A stretch of DNA of 14,016 nucleotides, taken from assembly GCA_025351545.1 (NCBI GenBank), contig JANXVQ010000574.1, forward strand, positions 1 to 14,016, written 5' to 3'. The DNA is from Spirosoma sp. (GTDB lineage: Bacteria > Bacteroidota > Bacteroidia > Cytophagales > Spirosomataceae). The position numbers were made by a program, and so were the translations under genes. The notes beneath the pieces were generated by a model. It made no database searches and was not told where the DNA came from. It worked only from the letters and a program-made list of their open reading frames with translations. Shown here piece after piece: positions 1-7,172 of this stretch (positions are counted from its first letter, which is position 1; each line of letters opens with the position of its first letter).

Positions 1-726
1 ATTATCAGGATCTGAAATCGTACAGGCAAGACAAGCGGCATTTGTAGCAATACCTGTACGGTCCGGGTCAAGAAATACCGAATGGCCAGGGGCCGTCAGT
101 GAGGTAGGCGTATTGCAAGCCAACGCGGGTGATGTATTACAGAACTTTTCAATCACAGGTGCGTAAACGCTTATGGTTGCCACAAGACCTCCAAAATTAA
201 TCCGAACCCTATCGAAGCTACCTGTAGCAATCAGCCCAACTCTTGTTTTACCATTGAGAAGCCCAACTTCCGCCAGGTTCGTGAATGTTTTAGTATCTAC
301 AGCCGTATTGCTGGCACCTAAATAAGTCGTGATTGTTGTGGTGACTCCTAATTTGACAGAACTACTAACAATAAAACCAGCAAAACTACCTGCGGGATAC
401 ACATTCGCTCCTGTTGCATTATTGTCCTTTACTTGCAGCCAGGCTGAACTGCCAAGTGCAGCTAAATAAGTTGCAGCACTTGAAAAAGTAGGATCATTGT
501 CGATCAGGTTTGCTTTTGAACCGAATTCGTCTCCAAAAAGACCCTGGCTGGAAGTTACTGTAAGATTGTTAAACGTAGGATTTGTTAGCGCCACAACCGT
601 ATTGCAGGTTGCGTTACCTAATTGGGCTGAAACTTCATGTGCAAACGCCATCAACAGGCATAATACGACCCAGGATAGACAATTAGAAAAGATCCTGCTA
701 AGTAAGAGAGTAAAGTTTTGTTTCAT
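1..726 (-). CDS. Secreted surface-type protein, N-terminal part (runs off left edge)
   Basis: Reading leftward from the ATG at 726, the frame stays open for 242 codons to the window edge, so the C-terminus is missing. The protein begins with a basic residue and a long hydrophobic stretch ending in HEVSAQ, a good signal peptide with cleavage after about residue 34 (SA before Q). The mature part is rich in Thr, Ser, Ala, Asn and Gly with paired cysteines, for example LGNATCNTV, EKFCNTS, ALACNTP and NAACLACTI. It looks like the beta-rich extracellular modules of large Bacteroidota surface or T9SS-exported proteins, with a segment around residues 37-200 that could be one beta-sandwich domain. I do not recognise a named family. 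The C-terminal sorting domain, if any, lies outside the window. An AT-rich region upstream presumably carries its promoter. Confidence 0.8.
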   Translation of the reverse strand, partial: MKQNFTLLLSRIFSNCLSWVVLCLLMAFAHEVSAQLGNATCNTVVALTNPTFNNLTVTSSQGLFGDEFGSKANLIDNDPTFSSAATYLAALGSSAWLQVKDNNATGANVYPAGSFAGFIVSSSVKLGVTTTITTYLGASNTAVDTKTFTNLAEVGLLNGKTRVGLIATGSFDRVRINFGGLVATISVYAPVIEKFCNTSPALACNTPTSLTAPGHSVFLDPDRTGIATNAACLACTISDPDN

Positions 727-1011
727 AAACGGCTGAGTTTATCTAAGTAGACTAATAGTTAAAAAAATATTTATTGATTTACCTTATATTATAATATGGT
801 TATTAATTGTATTGTATATGGTAAAACAGTTGCTTAAATGTATAATTAAGTTATTTTTTATAAAAAATAAATATTTTATTCGGCATAAATACATATTAAT
901 ATGAACATTATTAACTTAATATATATGCTTACCTGTTAATGAGTTATTTATTTTTACGATAAGTTTTTAAAAACAAATAGGAAAATAAAATATATGGTAA
1001 TTGTTAACTAC
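727..1011. other. Very AT-rich non-coding stretch upstream of the surface-protein gene
   Basis: This stretch is dominated by A and T runs and has stops in all frames at short spacing, with no plausible gene. It lies directly 5' of the leftward surface-protein gene, so it probably holds that gene's promoter and a long leader. I could not place a convincing Bacteroidota promoter pair (TTTG at -33 and TAnnTTTG at -7). The base composition is clearly more AT-rich than the flanking genes. Confidence 0.5.
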
Positions 1012-1064
1012 AGGATACACTAATCCCCATACTATAAACAATAGTATGGGGATTAGTGTATCCT
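1012..1064. repeat. Perfect 24-bp inverted repeat with a 5-base loop
   Basis: The arms at 1012-1035 and 1041-1064 are exact reverse complements, 24 of 24 bases, separated by AAACA. The stem starts AGGATACACTAATCC and ends in ACTAT next to the loop. On the plus strand it is followed by only four T's (TTTT then GG), and on the minus strand by GTAGTTAAC, so it lacks the U-tract expected of a normal terminator in either direction. Both neighbouring genes read leftward. It could be a palindromic repeat element, a cruciform or regulator site, or an atypical terminator. Confidence 0.85.
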
Positions 1065-1142
1065 TTTGGATTGCCTTTTGAACGTTTTTTGAGATTGCCT
1101 GACCGATCAACTGCCAGTTAATTTTTACCAGTCTCTAATTGC

Positions 1143-1214
1143 ATTCAGCCTCCAGACGCTATTACTGCCTACTAAAGACGAGTTGCAGTGGGCAGTAATA
1201 ACGTCTGGATGAAT
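1143..1214. repeat. Imperfect long inverted repeat (19-bp arms, 1 mismatch)
   Basis: Arm 1151-1169 (TCCAGACGCTATTACTGCC) pairs with 1191-1209, with one position that becomes a G-U or A-C type mismatch, around a 21-base loop. The pairing resumes outside a 3-base bulge through ATTCA at 1143-1147 and TGAAT at 1210-1214. No T-run follows on either side. It may be a folded RNA, a remnant of a small mobile element or a structured repeat; nothing in it decides between these. Confidence 0.6.
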
Positions 1215-1344
1215 TTGAATCTGAACCCGTACTCCTGTTTATAGCACTTGTGGTTGTGTCAAAAAGCTTCTTAATGGCTGGGGAAAATGTTTCATTTGAT
1301 GAATCGGTAAGTTGATGGATGAAGTTGAACGTATGGGTTAATTA

Positions 1345-1388
1345 TAAGCAAAAACGCCAATTCCAGCCGGAATTGGCGTTTTTGCTTA
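1345..1388 (-). terminator. Rho-independent terminator downstream of katA
   Basis: A perfect 20-bp inverted repeat (1345-1364 and 1369-1388) with loop AGCC. Read leftward, the GC-containing stem core GCCAATTCC/GGAATTGGC is followed directly by a run of five T's (CGTTTTTGC), 28 bases past the katA stop codon. The symmetric A-run and T-run on the two sides make it potentially bidirectional, but there is no gene ending on the other side. This is the classical form of an intrinsic terminator. Confidence 0.85.
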
Positions 1389-1416
1389 CGAAGGTAATAG
1401 TAAGACAGGAACCAGA

Positions 1417-2934
1417 TTAGGCGTGTTGAACACCCATAGCACTGTTCATTGTTTCCATGCTAATGCCAAGTCCCTGGGCCACGGCCATACCCAGCGAAAG
1501 ATCGGCGCGGAACCAATGACACAATTGCAGGTTGACGATCTGATCACGTTTGGGGCCATCAATACCACTCATCGCACCAACAATGTTGCTCACCGTATTG
1601 ATTCTCTGTTCAGGAGTCATTAACCGCCATAAGTTACCGGGCTGCGTATAATGATCGTTTTCGCCGGGGGCGTTACGGTCATACCAGCCAGCTACCAGAG
1701 ACGACTGACTGGAATCATTAAGATCCTGAGTAGGTTGCTTGTAGCTTTCATCGGCTATGATCGTATCGAAGCTATTGGGGAAGTAGTTTGGCGTGCGACC
1801 ACCATTACCATCTACCCGCATTTGTCCATCGCGTTGATAGGTTGTCACTGCATAAGGGCAGCGGTTTACCAGAATTTGCTCGTAGTTACCACCCAACCGA
1901 TAGCGTTGAGCATCGGGGTAGGAGAGAATACGGCCCTGAAGCATTTTGTCGGGTGAGTAGCTAATGCCATCGACAACGTGTGCCGGGGCAAAAGCTGACT
2001 GTTCAACGTCGGCAAAGTAGTTGTCCGGGTTTTGATTCAGTTCGAGCGAGCCAACATCAATTAGCGGAAATTCGGCCTGTGGCCACACTTTCGTAAGATC
2101 GAAGGGATTCCATTTGAATGTTTTGGCCTCCTCTTCGGTCATTACCTGAATTTTCATGTTCCAGCGCGGAAAATCGCCGGTATCAATCGACTTCACCAGA
2201 TCACGTTGTGCGTAATCGGGGTCGAGCCCTTTCATTTTTACGGCTTCGTCGTTAACGAAGTTCTTGATTCCCTGGGCAGTTTTGAAATGAAATTTCACCC
2301 AAACGCGCTCATTATCAGCATTAATCAGCGAGAATGTATGCGAACCGTAGCCGTTCATATGCCGGTAACCATCTGGCGTACCCCGATCCGACATTAGAAT
2401 TAGTACCTGATGCAGACTTTCGGGATTTAGACTCCAGTAATCCCACATCGTCGTTGCCGACTTGCAATTGGTATAAGGATCGCGTTTTTGGGTATGAATA
2501 AAGTCACCGAACTTCTTCGGGTCTTTTATGAAAAATACGGGCGTGTTATTGCCAACTAAATCCCAGTTACCATCTTCGGTATAGAATTTCAGGGCGAAAC
2601 CGCGTGGATCACGTTCGGTATCAGCCGATCCTTTTTCGCCACCAACGGTAGAAAAACGTAAAAATACCCGCGTCTGCTTGCCAATTTCATTGAAAATTTT
2701 AGCGCGGGTATAGTTGCTGATGTCGTGGGTTATAGTAAGCGTTCCGAAAGCGCCCGAGCCTTTGGCATGAACAATACGTTCGGGTATACGCTCCCGATTA
2801 AAGTGAGCCATTTTCTCGTGCAGAATGTAATCCTGCAACAATAGCGGCCCACGCGGCCCAACCGACATTGAATCTTCGTTCTCGAAATAAGGACTACCCG
2901 ATGCCGTGGTGAGTTTTTTAGGTTGATTTTCCAT
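1417..2934 (-). CDS. katA: Monofunctional haem catalase (KatA-type, small subunit)
   Basis: Decomposes hydrogen peroxide to water and oxygen in the cytoplasm, using haem b. The 505 residues are the usual length for small-subunit (clade 3 like) catalases, and the ORF is intact. Visible landmarks: the active-site block RERIPERIVHAKGSGAFG at about 47-64 with the distal His56; the distal Asn in DLVGNNTPVFF (Asn129/130); the proximal haem-ligand Tyr339 in GRILSYPDAQRYRLGGNY (335-351); and a catalase C-terminal helical region with WYDRNAPGENDHYTQPGNLW at about 417-436. No large C-terminal flavodoxin-like domain, so it is not the HPII type. It reads leftward and ends at a strong intrinsic terminator. 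It is divergent from the conjugation operon and has no visible functional tie to it. Expected to respond to peroxide, but I see no OxyR or PerR box that I can assert. Confidence 0.96.
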   Translation of the reverse strand: MENQPKKLTTASGSPYFENEDSMSVGPRGPLLLQDYILHEKMAHFNRERIPERIVHAKGSGAFGTLTITHDISNYTRAKIFNEIGKQTRVFLRFSTVGGEKGSADTERDPRGFALKFYTEDGNWDLVGNNTPVFFIKDPKKFGDFIHTQKRDPYTNCKSATTMWDYWSLNPESLHQVLILMSDRGTPDGYRHMNGYGSHTFSLINADNERVWVKFHFKTAQGIKNFVNDEAVKMKGLDPDYAQRDLVKSIDTGDFPRWNMKIQVMTEEEAKTFKWNPFDLTKVWPQAEFPLIDVGSLELNQNPDNYFADVEQSAFAPAHVVDGISYSPDKMLQGRILSYPDAQRYRLGGNYEQILVNRCPYAVTTYQRDGQMRVDGNGGRTPNYFPNSFDTIIADESYKQPTQDLNDSSQSSLVAGWYDRNAPGENDHYTQPGNLWRLMTPEQRINTVSNIVGAMSGIDGPKRDQIVNLQLCHWFRADLSLGMAVAQGLGISMETMNSAMGVQHA

Positions 2935-3127
2935 GAAGGTACACTGAATGGTTTACTGAAAGATAAAAGCTGATTTTAATCGGCGGCTTAATTATAAGGA
3001 CAATAGTAATGGAAAGCTCATCATCAATCAAATTGATTTAATTGATGATTACATCGAAAAATACTATGATGCCTGTGCAGGTGATACCAATCAAAGGGTT
3101 GATAAAGCAACGTCCGAGCTACAGGAT
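2935..3127. other. Divergent intergenic region between katA and traE, with traE frame open through most of it
   Basis: This gap must contain the katA promoter (leftward) and any local promoter for the tra operon. On the minus strand TATCTTTC at 2965-2958 is one base from the Bacteroidota -7 element TAnnTTTG, but no -33 partner is at the right spacing, so I do not call it. The traE frame is open from 2960 to 3127 with no ATG, GTG or TTG in it. The ATG at 3009 in another frame opens only a 10-codon peptide. Confidence 0.5.
3020..3049. promoter_or_regulatory. Imperfect 30-bp palindrome, candidate operator
   Basis: The 30 bases pair with themselves at 26 of 30 positions. Within it, AATCAAATTGATT (3026-3038) is a perfect odd palindrome and the half-site ATTGAT recurs. 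It lies about 85-115 bases upstream of the katA start and about 80-110 upstream of the GTG of traE, where a shared operator could act. Because AT-rich DNA gives such palindromes easily, this is only a candidate. Confidence 0.3.
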
Positions 3128-3316
3128 GTGGGAAAAAGCGTTGGGGATTTGATGCTTCCTCTTTGCCTGATTATGGGGTTCGTAGGCGGCATTCAATGCG
3201 CCAGTAAATTTTTCAGTAACGATCCCGATTTTAAAAAGTCAGTTATCAACTGGGGTGCAGCTATTGTTTTTGCGGGGGTTGTGGGCTTGGTGTTAACCTC
3301 TGCTTTTGGCAAATAA
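3128..3316 (+). CDS. traE: TraE-like conjugation protein (DUF4134, VirB2-like), 5' end uncertain
   Basis: Small inner-membrane component of the mating apparatus, proposed to be the pilin-like (VirB2) subunit. From the GTG at 3128 it has 62 residues with two hydrophobic segments, about 11-29 (LPLCLIMGFVGGIQCASKF) and 38-60, joined by the family-typical SNDPDFKKSVINW loop (family pattern: SxDPDxxKxxxxW). Typical members have about 100-110 residues with a signal peptide and a short region containing INEAT-like sequence before the first segment. Here a similar VDKAT lies at 3098-3112, in frame but upstream of the GTG, so real coding sequence probably begins further left. No canonical start exists there back to the stop at 2957. 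The gene may therefore be 5'-truncated, or use a rare start. It is followed 11 bases later by traF. Confidence 0.7.
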   Translation: MGKSVGDLMLPLCLIMGFVGGIQCASKFFSNDPDFKKSVINWGAAIVFAGVVGLVLTSAFGK

Positions 3317-3327
3317 TACACAGCAGT

Positions 3328-3645
3328 ATGGGTTACCCGATTAACAAAGGGGCTGACCGCCCGCCCCAGGTCAGAGGGGTTATAGGCATGGATTACCTAG
3401 GCCAACTGATCAAATGGATTATTTTCATAATTGTAACGGGGGGGGTGTCAGCCGTCTTTGTACCCCTACCAGGCTGGATGATTTTTGCCGCCTGTGGCGT
3501 AGGGATATATGTGGTTTATATGAGACTGGTTAGACGGTCCGCGAAATCGGGGGCGGGCGGGTATGCCCGTCAGCAAGCACGCAAAAAACTACCTGGCATC
3601 GTAACGGTTCGGCAAGATTCAGTTTATCGGAATCTGCGCAAGTAA
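3328..3645 (+). CDS. traF: TraF-like conjugation protein (DUF4133, VirB3-like)
   Basis: Small inner-membrane protein of 105 residues that, by position and family, is the VirB3-like partner of the TraG ATPase. The N-terminus YPINKGADRPPQVRG matches the conserved YPINKGxxRPxEFKG start of the family. Two membrane segments follow, about 26-44 and 48-66, then a basic cytoplasmic tail with RRSAKSG and a final region VRQDSVYRNLRK. The ATG at 3328 gives the family-typical beginning, so the start is secure. It lies 11 bases after traE and 21 bases before traG, the standard E-F-G order of Bacteroidota conjugative elements. Confidence 0.9.
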   Translation: MGYPINKGADRPPQVRGVIGMDYLGQLIKWIIFIIVTGGVSAVFVPLPGWMIFAACGVGIYVVYMRLVRRSAKSGAGGYARQQARKKLPGIVTVRQDSVYRNLRK

Positions 3646-3666
3646 TAACTCCTAAAGCGGACCATC

Positions 3667-6195
3667 ATGAAATACTCGGTTAAAGAATTAGCAAAAATTT
3701 TTCCTCTTGGGGCAGTTGAAGAAAACTGTATTTTCACTAAATGGGGTGATTTGACCCTTGCCTTCGAGATTACCTTACCGGAAATTTTCACCCTCAATGC
3801 CCGTATCGAAGAGGGTGTTGAAATGGGAGATTACCGGGAGTTGGTTGAAACATGGAGTAAGGCCATTGGCGTTTTACCGGCGGGTACGATTCTTCATAAA
3901 CAAGACTGGTTTGTAGAAGAGACATATAAACCAAACACAAAGGAACTTCCCGAAAGCTATTTAGATCGATCTGCCGAATTGCATTTTAATGAGCGCCCGT
4001 ATCTGCATCACAAATGTTATGTCTACCTAACGTTTTCCCAGGGGGAAAGAACCCGTACCCATGCGGGACTCACCTCGCTGGTCAAAGCCCATATAGTGCC
4101 GAAACGGGCGCTTAGCAAGGGGGAGATTGACAAGTTTATGGTGGCTGTACTTCAGTTAAAATCAATACTGGAATCAAATCGGCTAATCACCTGTCGTCGC
4201 CTTGGTAACGATGAATTGCAACCGGACAAGAACGCCCCGGTTGATAAAGCGGGTTTGATCGAACGCTACATGACCCTATCCCTGAACGATGAGGTTGTGC
4301 CACTCGCCGATTTTGATTTCACCTCGGAGGATGAGTTGCGTATTGGCAACAAATACTCAAAGTTTTTTACTATTTCTCAGGTCGATGACATGCCGGACTC
4401 GATCAGTACCAATGTTCGGATTGGCGCTCTTTCGACTGAAAATTCAACGTTGTCAGTTGGGTATTCCACGCCAATTGGACTCATGCTGGATTGCAATCAT
4501 ATTTATAATCAATATGTATTTATTGACGATAAAACACTGATAACAGCCGAGTTAGAAAAGAAAGCGGGTAATATGGTGGCTTTATCCAATTTTGACCGGG
4601 CCAATAAGGTTAATGCGGACTTAGTTAACGGCTTTCTTACACTGGCCGCTGAAAAGTCCTGGACACCGGTTCGCATTCATGCCAACGTACAGGTCTGGAC
4701 AGATGACAAACTTCGCTTGCCTGAACTACGGAATAAAACGACAGCGGCCATTGCCAAGATGAATCTAAAGCCGAGGGAAAATACGCGGGATGCGGCCTTT
4801 CTGTTTTTTGCGGGTATTCCCGGCAACGCGGCCGATTTACCGCGCGAAGACACCTTTACCCAGTTTGCTCCCCAGGCGGCTTGTTTATTCAACCACGAAA
4901 CGAATTACTACACCTCTGAATCGGCCAGAAATAGTATTCGCGTTGTAGACCGGCTTTCGGGACGGCCCCTGTGGGTTGATTTTTCCGATGAGCCAATGGA
5001 CAGGACCTGGATCAACAACAAAAACAAGTTTATCATTGGTCCCAGTGGATCGGGGAAAAGCTTTCTAACCAACCATTTTTTACGCAGCTATCACACACAT
5101 GGCGCGCATATTGTCATCGTGGATGTGGGGGATTCCTACCGGGGTTTGTGTGGTATGCTGGGGGGGAAATACATCACCTACACGATGGAAGAACCCATCC
5201 ATTTTAATCCATTTTTCCTGGAGGGACGGGCTTTCCCGGAGACCGAAAAAATGGAATCGCTTAAAAACCTGCTATTAACGCTTTGGAAATCGATCGAGGA
5301 AAAAACCAGCCGTGCCGAATACAATGCTTTATCCTCAGCTGTAAAAGGGTACTTCCTTAAGCTTCAGGTCGATGAATCCATATTTCCCTGCTTCGATACC
5401 TTCTACGAATTTATGCAACAGGATTTTAACGAATATCTGAAGCGGGAAGGGGTACGGGATGATTACTTCGATTACAACAATTTCATGTTTAACCTGAAGC
5501 CCTACTATAAGGGAGGTGAATTTGATTTTCTGCTCAATTCAAAGAAAAATCTGGATCTGTTACACGAACGATTTGTGGTGTTTGAACTGGACAATGTAAA
5601 GGATCATCCCATTCTTTATCCAATTGTGGCCATCATCGTTATGGATACATTCATTTCAAAGATGCGGAAACTGAAAGGGATCAAGAAGATCATTTTGATT
5701 GAGGAAGCCTGGAAAGCCATCATGACGCCAAACATGGCGGGTTACATTAAGTACCTGTATAAAACCGTGCGGAAATTTGATGGGGAAGCCTGGATTGTTA
5801 CCCAGGAAGTCGATGACATTATTGGTAGTTCAATTGTCAAAGATTCAATTATCAACAATGCGGACACGAAGATTCTGATGGATCAGCGGAAGTATGAAAA
5901 CAAATTCAACGCCGTCAAGGAGCTATTGGGCTTAACCAATAAGGAGAAGGATTTGATACTTTCCATGAACCGGGATAATGATCCGAATCGCATGTATAAA
6001 GAATTCTTTGTCAGCTGGGGCGGGCAACGATACCGGGTGTATGGCCTCGAAGTTTCACGTCCCGAATATTACGCCTTTACAACCAAGGAGAGTGAAAAAC
6101 TCAGGGTGATGAAAAAGGTGGCCAGGAACGGTGGCAACTTTGATATAGCGCTGAAAGAAGTCGTAGCGGAGGATTTAGACCTTAAATCAGTATGA
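3667..6195 (+). CDS. traG: TraG conjugation ATPase (VirB4-like)
   Basis: Motor ATPase of the type IV secretion apparatus, attached to the inner membrane on the cytoplasmic side, powering assembly and transfer. At 842 residues it is the usual length. The N-terminal half (about 1-430) is the VirB4/TraG N-terminal region; the start MKYSVKELAKIFPL is typical. The C-terminal half holds the P-loop domain: Walker A GPSGSGKSFLTN at 458-469; Walker B in KKIILIEEAWK with the catalytic Glu679/680; and the downstream WIVTQE motif at 709-714, the Q-containing sensor typical of VirB4 proteins. The WITNNKNKF-like approach to Walker A reads DRTWINNKNKFIIG here. It is intact, with no frameshift. Its stop overlaps the start of the next gene by 4 bases (ATGA), so the two are probably translationally coupled. 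Confidence 0.96.
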   Translation: MKYSVKELAKIFPLGAVEENCIFTKWGDLTLAFEITLPEIFTLNARIEEGVEMGDYRELVETWSKAIGVLPAGTILHKQDWFVEETYKPNTKELPESYLDRSAELHFNERPYLHHKCYVYLTFSQGERTRTHAGLTSLVKAHIVPKRALSKGEIDKFMVAVLQLKSILESNRLITCRRLGNDELQPDKNAPVDKAGLIERYMTLSLNDEVVPLADFDFTSEDELRIGNKYSKFFTISQVDDMPDSISTNVRIGALSTENSTLSVGYSTPIGLMLDCNHIYNQYVFIDDKTLITAELEKKAGNMVALSNFDRANKVNADLVNGFLTLAAEKSWTPVRIHANVQVWTDDKLRLPELRNKTTAAIAKMNLKPRENTRDAAFLFFAGIPGNAADLPREDTFTQFAPQAACLFNHETNYYTSESARNSIRVVDRLSGRPLWVDFSDEPMDRTWINNKNKFIIGPSGSGKSFLTNHFLRSYHTHGAHIVIVDVGDSYRGLCGMLGGKYITYTMEEPIHFNPFFLEGRAFPETEKMESLKNLLLTLWKSIEEKTSRAEYNALSSAVKGYFLKLQVDESIFPCFDTFYEFMQQDFNEYLKREGVRDDYFDYNNFMFNLKPYYKGGEFDFLLNSKKNLDLLHERFVVFELDNVKDHPILYPIVAIIVMDTFISKMRKLKGIKKIILIEEAWKAIMTPNMAGYIKYLYKTVRKFDGEAWIVTQEVDDIIGSSIVKDSIINNADTKILMDQRKYENKFNAVKELLGLTNKEKDLILSMNRDNDPNRMYKEFFVSWGGQRYRVYGLEVSRPEYYAFTTKESEKLRVMKKVARNGGNFDIALKEVVAEDLDLKSV

Positions 6196-7172
6196 AAACA
6201 AATCACAAAATCATAGGGCTGCTTGTGTGCGTACTAGTAACATTAGCGGGTCAACCTATCGCTTGGGGACAAACGGATTCTTCGGGTTCTGCGCCTGACT
6301 TTAGCCAGTACATGCCTATTGTTGACGTGCCATTAATTGGTAAACCTACGGTAACCTTTCCGGGCCAAGCACCCATCAAAGTGAGTAAAGACGACTTAGG
6401 CGATGTGATTGGCAACTACGTCGAAAATTTGTCGAATCAGCTCTCCCCGGATAATGTCTTAAGTAGTATTGGTAGTGATCTAACGGGTTATTTTGCTAGC
6501 ATGAAGGATGAGCTATCGGACGAAGTATCGGGCTTGATTGGCGAAGCAGAAGATCAGATCATGTCGGGCATTAGTGATAAAATTGCGCAATTAGCCTCCA
6601 CGATTGCCGATGTTGGAACAACACCGGCGGGTGAAGTAGAGCGGTTAAAAAAGATGGTAGCGGCGGGCTACACCAGCCAACAAAAAATTACGTATCAAAC
6701 CCTGAAGGTGGATTATGCCTGGAAAAAATCCCATACGACCTTATCGCCGGAGTTCTGTTCCTATTACAAGGAATTAAATATAAAAGGGCTGTTTGATGCG
6801 GTAAAATTCCACGTACGGGAGCTGGACAAAATACTATCCTCACCTGTCTTCACAGACAAAGAGCGTCAGGGCTATCAATCCCTGATTAAAAGCGTTGGCG
6901 CAACCAATGATTTAGCCTCTTCGGTCAATATCGTCTGTAACCTAGGCAGTTCTGGACAGGGCGTTACGGTTTCCTGGATGGCGCAAGGGGAACGCATGGA
7001 TGTCTTGGATCAGGCGGCTACGGCGATCAAAAAACGACTTGAGGATGTTGGGAGCCTTCGGGACGAGCTTCGGAGAATCTATGTCTATCGAATAGCCAAG
7101 CAGCAGGCCAACGAGTTCAAACAGGGTAGTTTTCAAAAAAAATCGGGGCTGAACCATGTCGATACAAACTAA
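6192..7172 (+). CDS. Exported conjugation-operon protein, possible TraI-like (DUF4141)
   Basis: Has a clear signal peptide (hydrophobic stretch at 7-24, then PIAWGQ with cleavage near 26/27), so it acts in the periplasm. The mature protein is helical: a Ser/Gly/Asp-rich region at about 30-160, then a motif KITYQTLKVDYAW at 165-177, then a C-terminal amphipathic region with TDKERQGYQSLIKSV (221-235) and GERMDVLDQAATAIKKRL (266-283), and DELRRIYVYR (291-300). The 'ERMDxxD...LR..Y...R' pattern resembles TraI (DUF4141), which sits here in CTnDOT; the resemblance is modest. It starts at ATGA overlapping traG and ends 17 bases inside the following gene. The next gene product repeats the Y-Q-x-x-K-x-x-Y-x-W motif. 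I have not assigned it a function; a periplasmic role in pilus or channel assembly is inferred from context. Confidence 0.75.
   Translation: MKTNHKIIGLLVCVLVTLAGQPIAWGQTDSSGSAPDFSQYMPIVDVPLIGKPTVTFPGQAPIKVSKDDLGDVIGNYVENLSNQLSPDNVLSSIGSDLTGYFASMKDELSDEVSGLIGEAEDQIMSGISDKIAQLASTIADVGTTPAGEVERLKKMVAAGYTSQQKITYQTLKVDYAWKKSHTTLSPEFCSYYKELNIKGLFDAVKFHVRELDKILSSPVFTDKERQGYQSLIKSVGATNDLASSVNIVCNLGSSGQGVTVSWMAQGERMDVLDQAATAIKKRLEDVGSLRDELRRIYVYRIAKQQANEFKQGSFQKKSGLNHVDTN

Noticed and set aside
497..736. Rightward 79-codon ORF opposite the surface protein
   Set aside because: The opposite strand has a signal peptide and a long open frame to the edge, so this is a shadow.
1345..1388. Hairpin after katA as a mobile repeat
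   Set aside because: Its position just past the stop and its stem followed by T's fit an ordinary intrinsic terminator.
1651..1956. Rightward ORF of 101 codons inside katA
   Set aside because: It lies antisense within a strongly conserved catalase, and its translation has no recognisable features; it is a by-product of katA codon use.
2958..2965. TATCTTTC on the minus strand as the katA -7 element
   Set aside because: It differs from TAnnTTTG and has no TTTG-like -33 element at the proper distance.
3045..3153. Small ORF in another frame (MITSKNTMM...) just before traE
   Set aside because: I considered it as the missing start of traE via a frameshift, but it has no signal peptide and no similarity to the family start.
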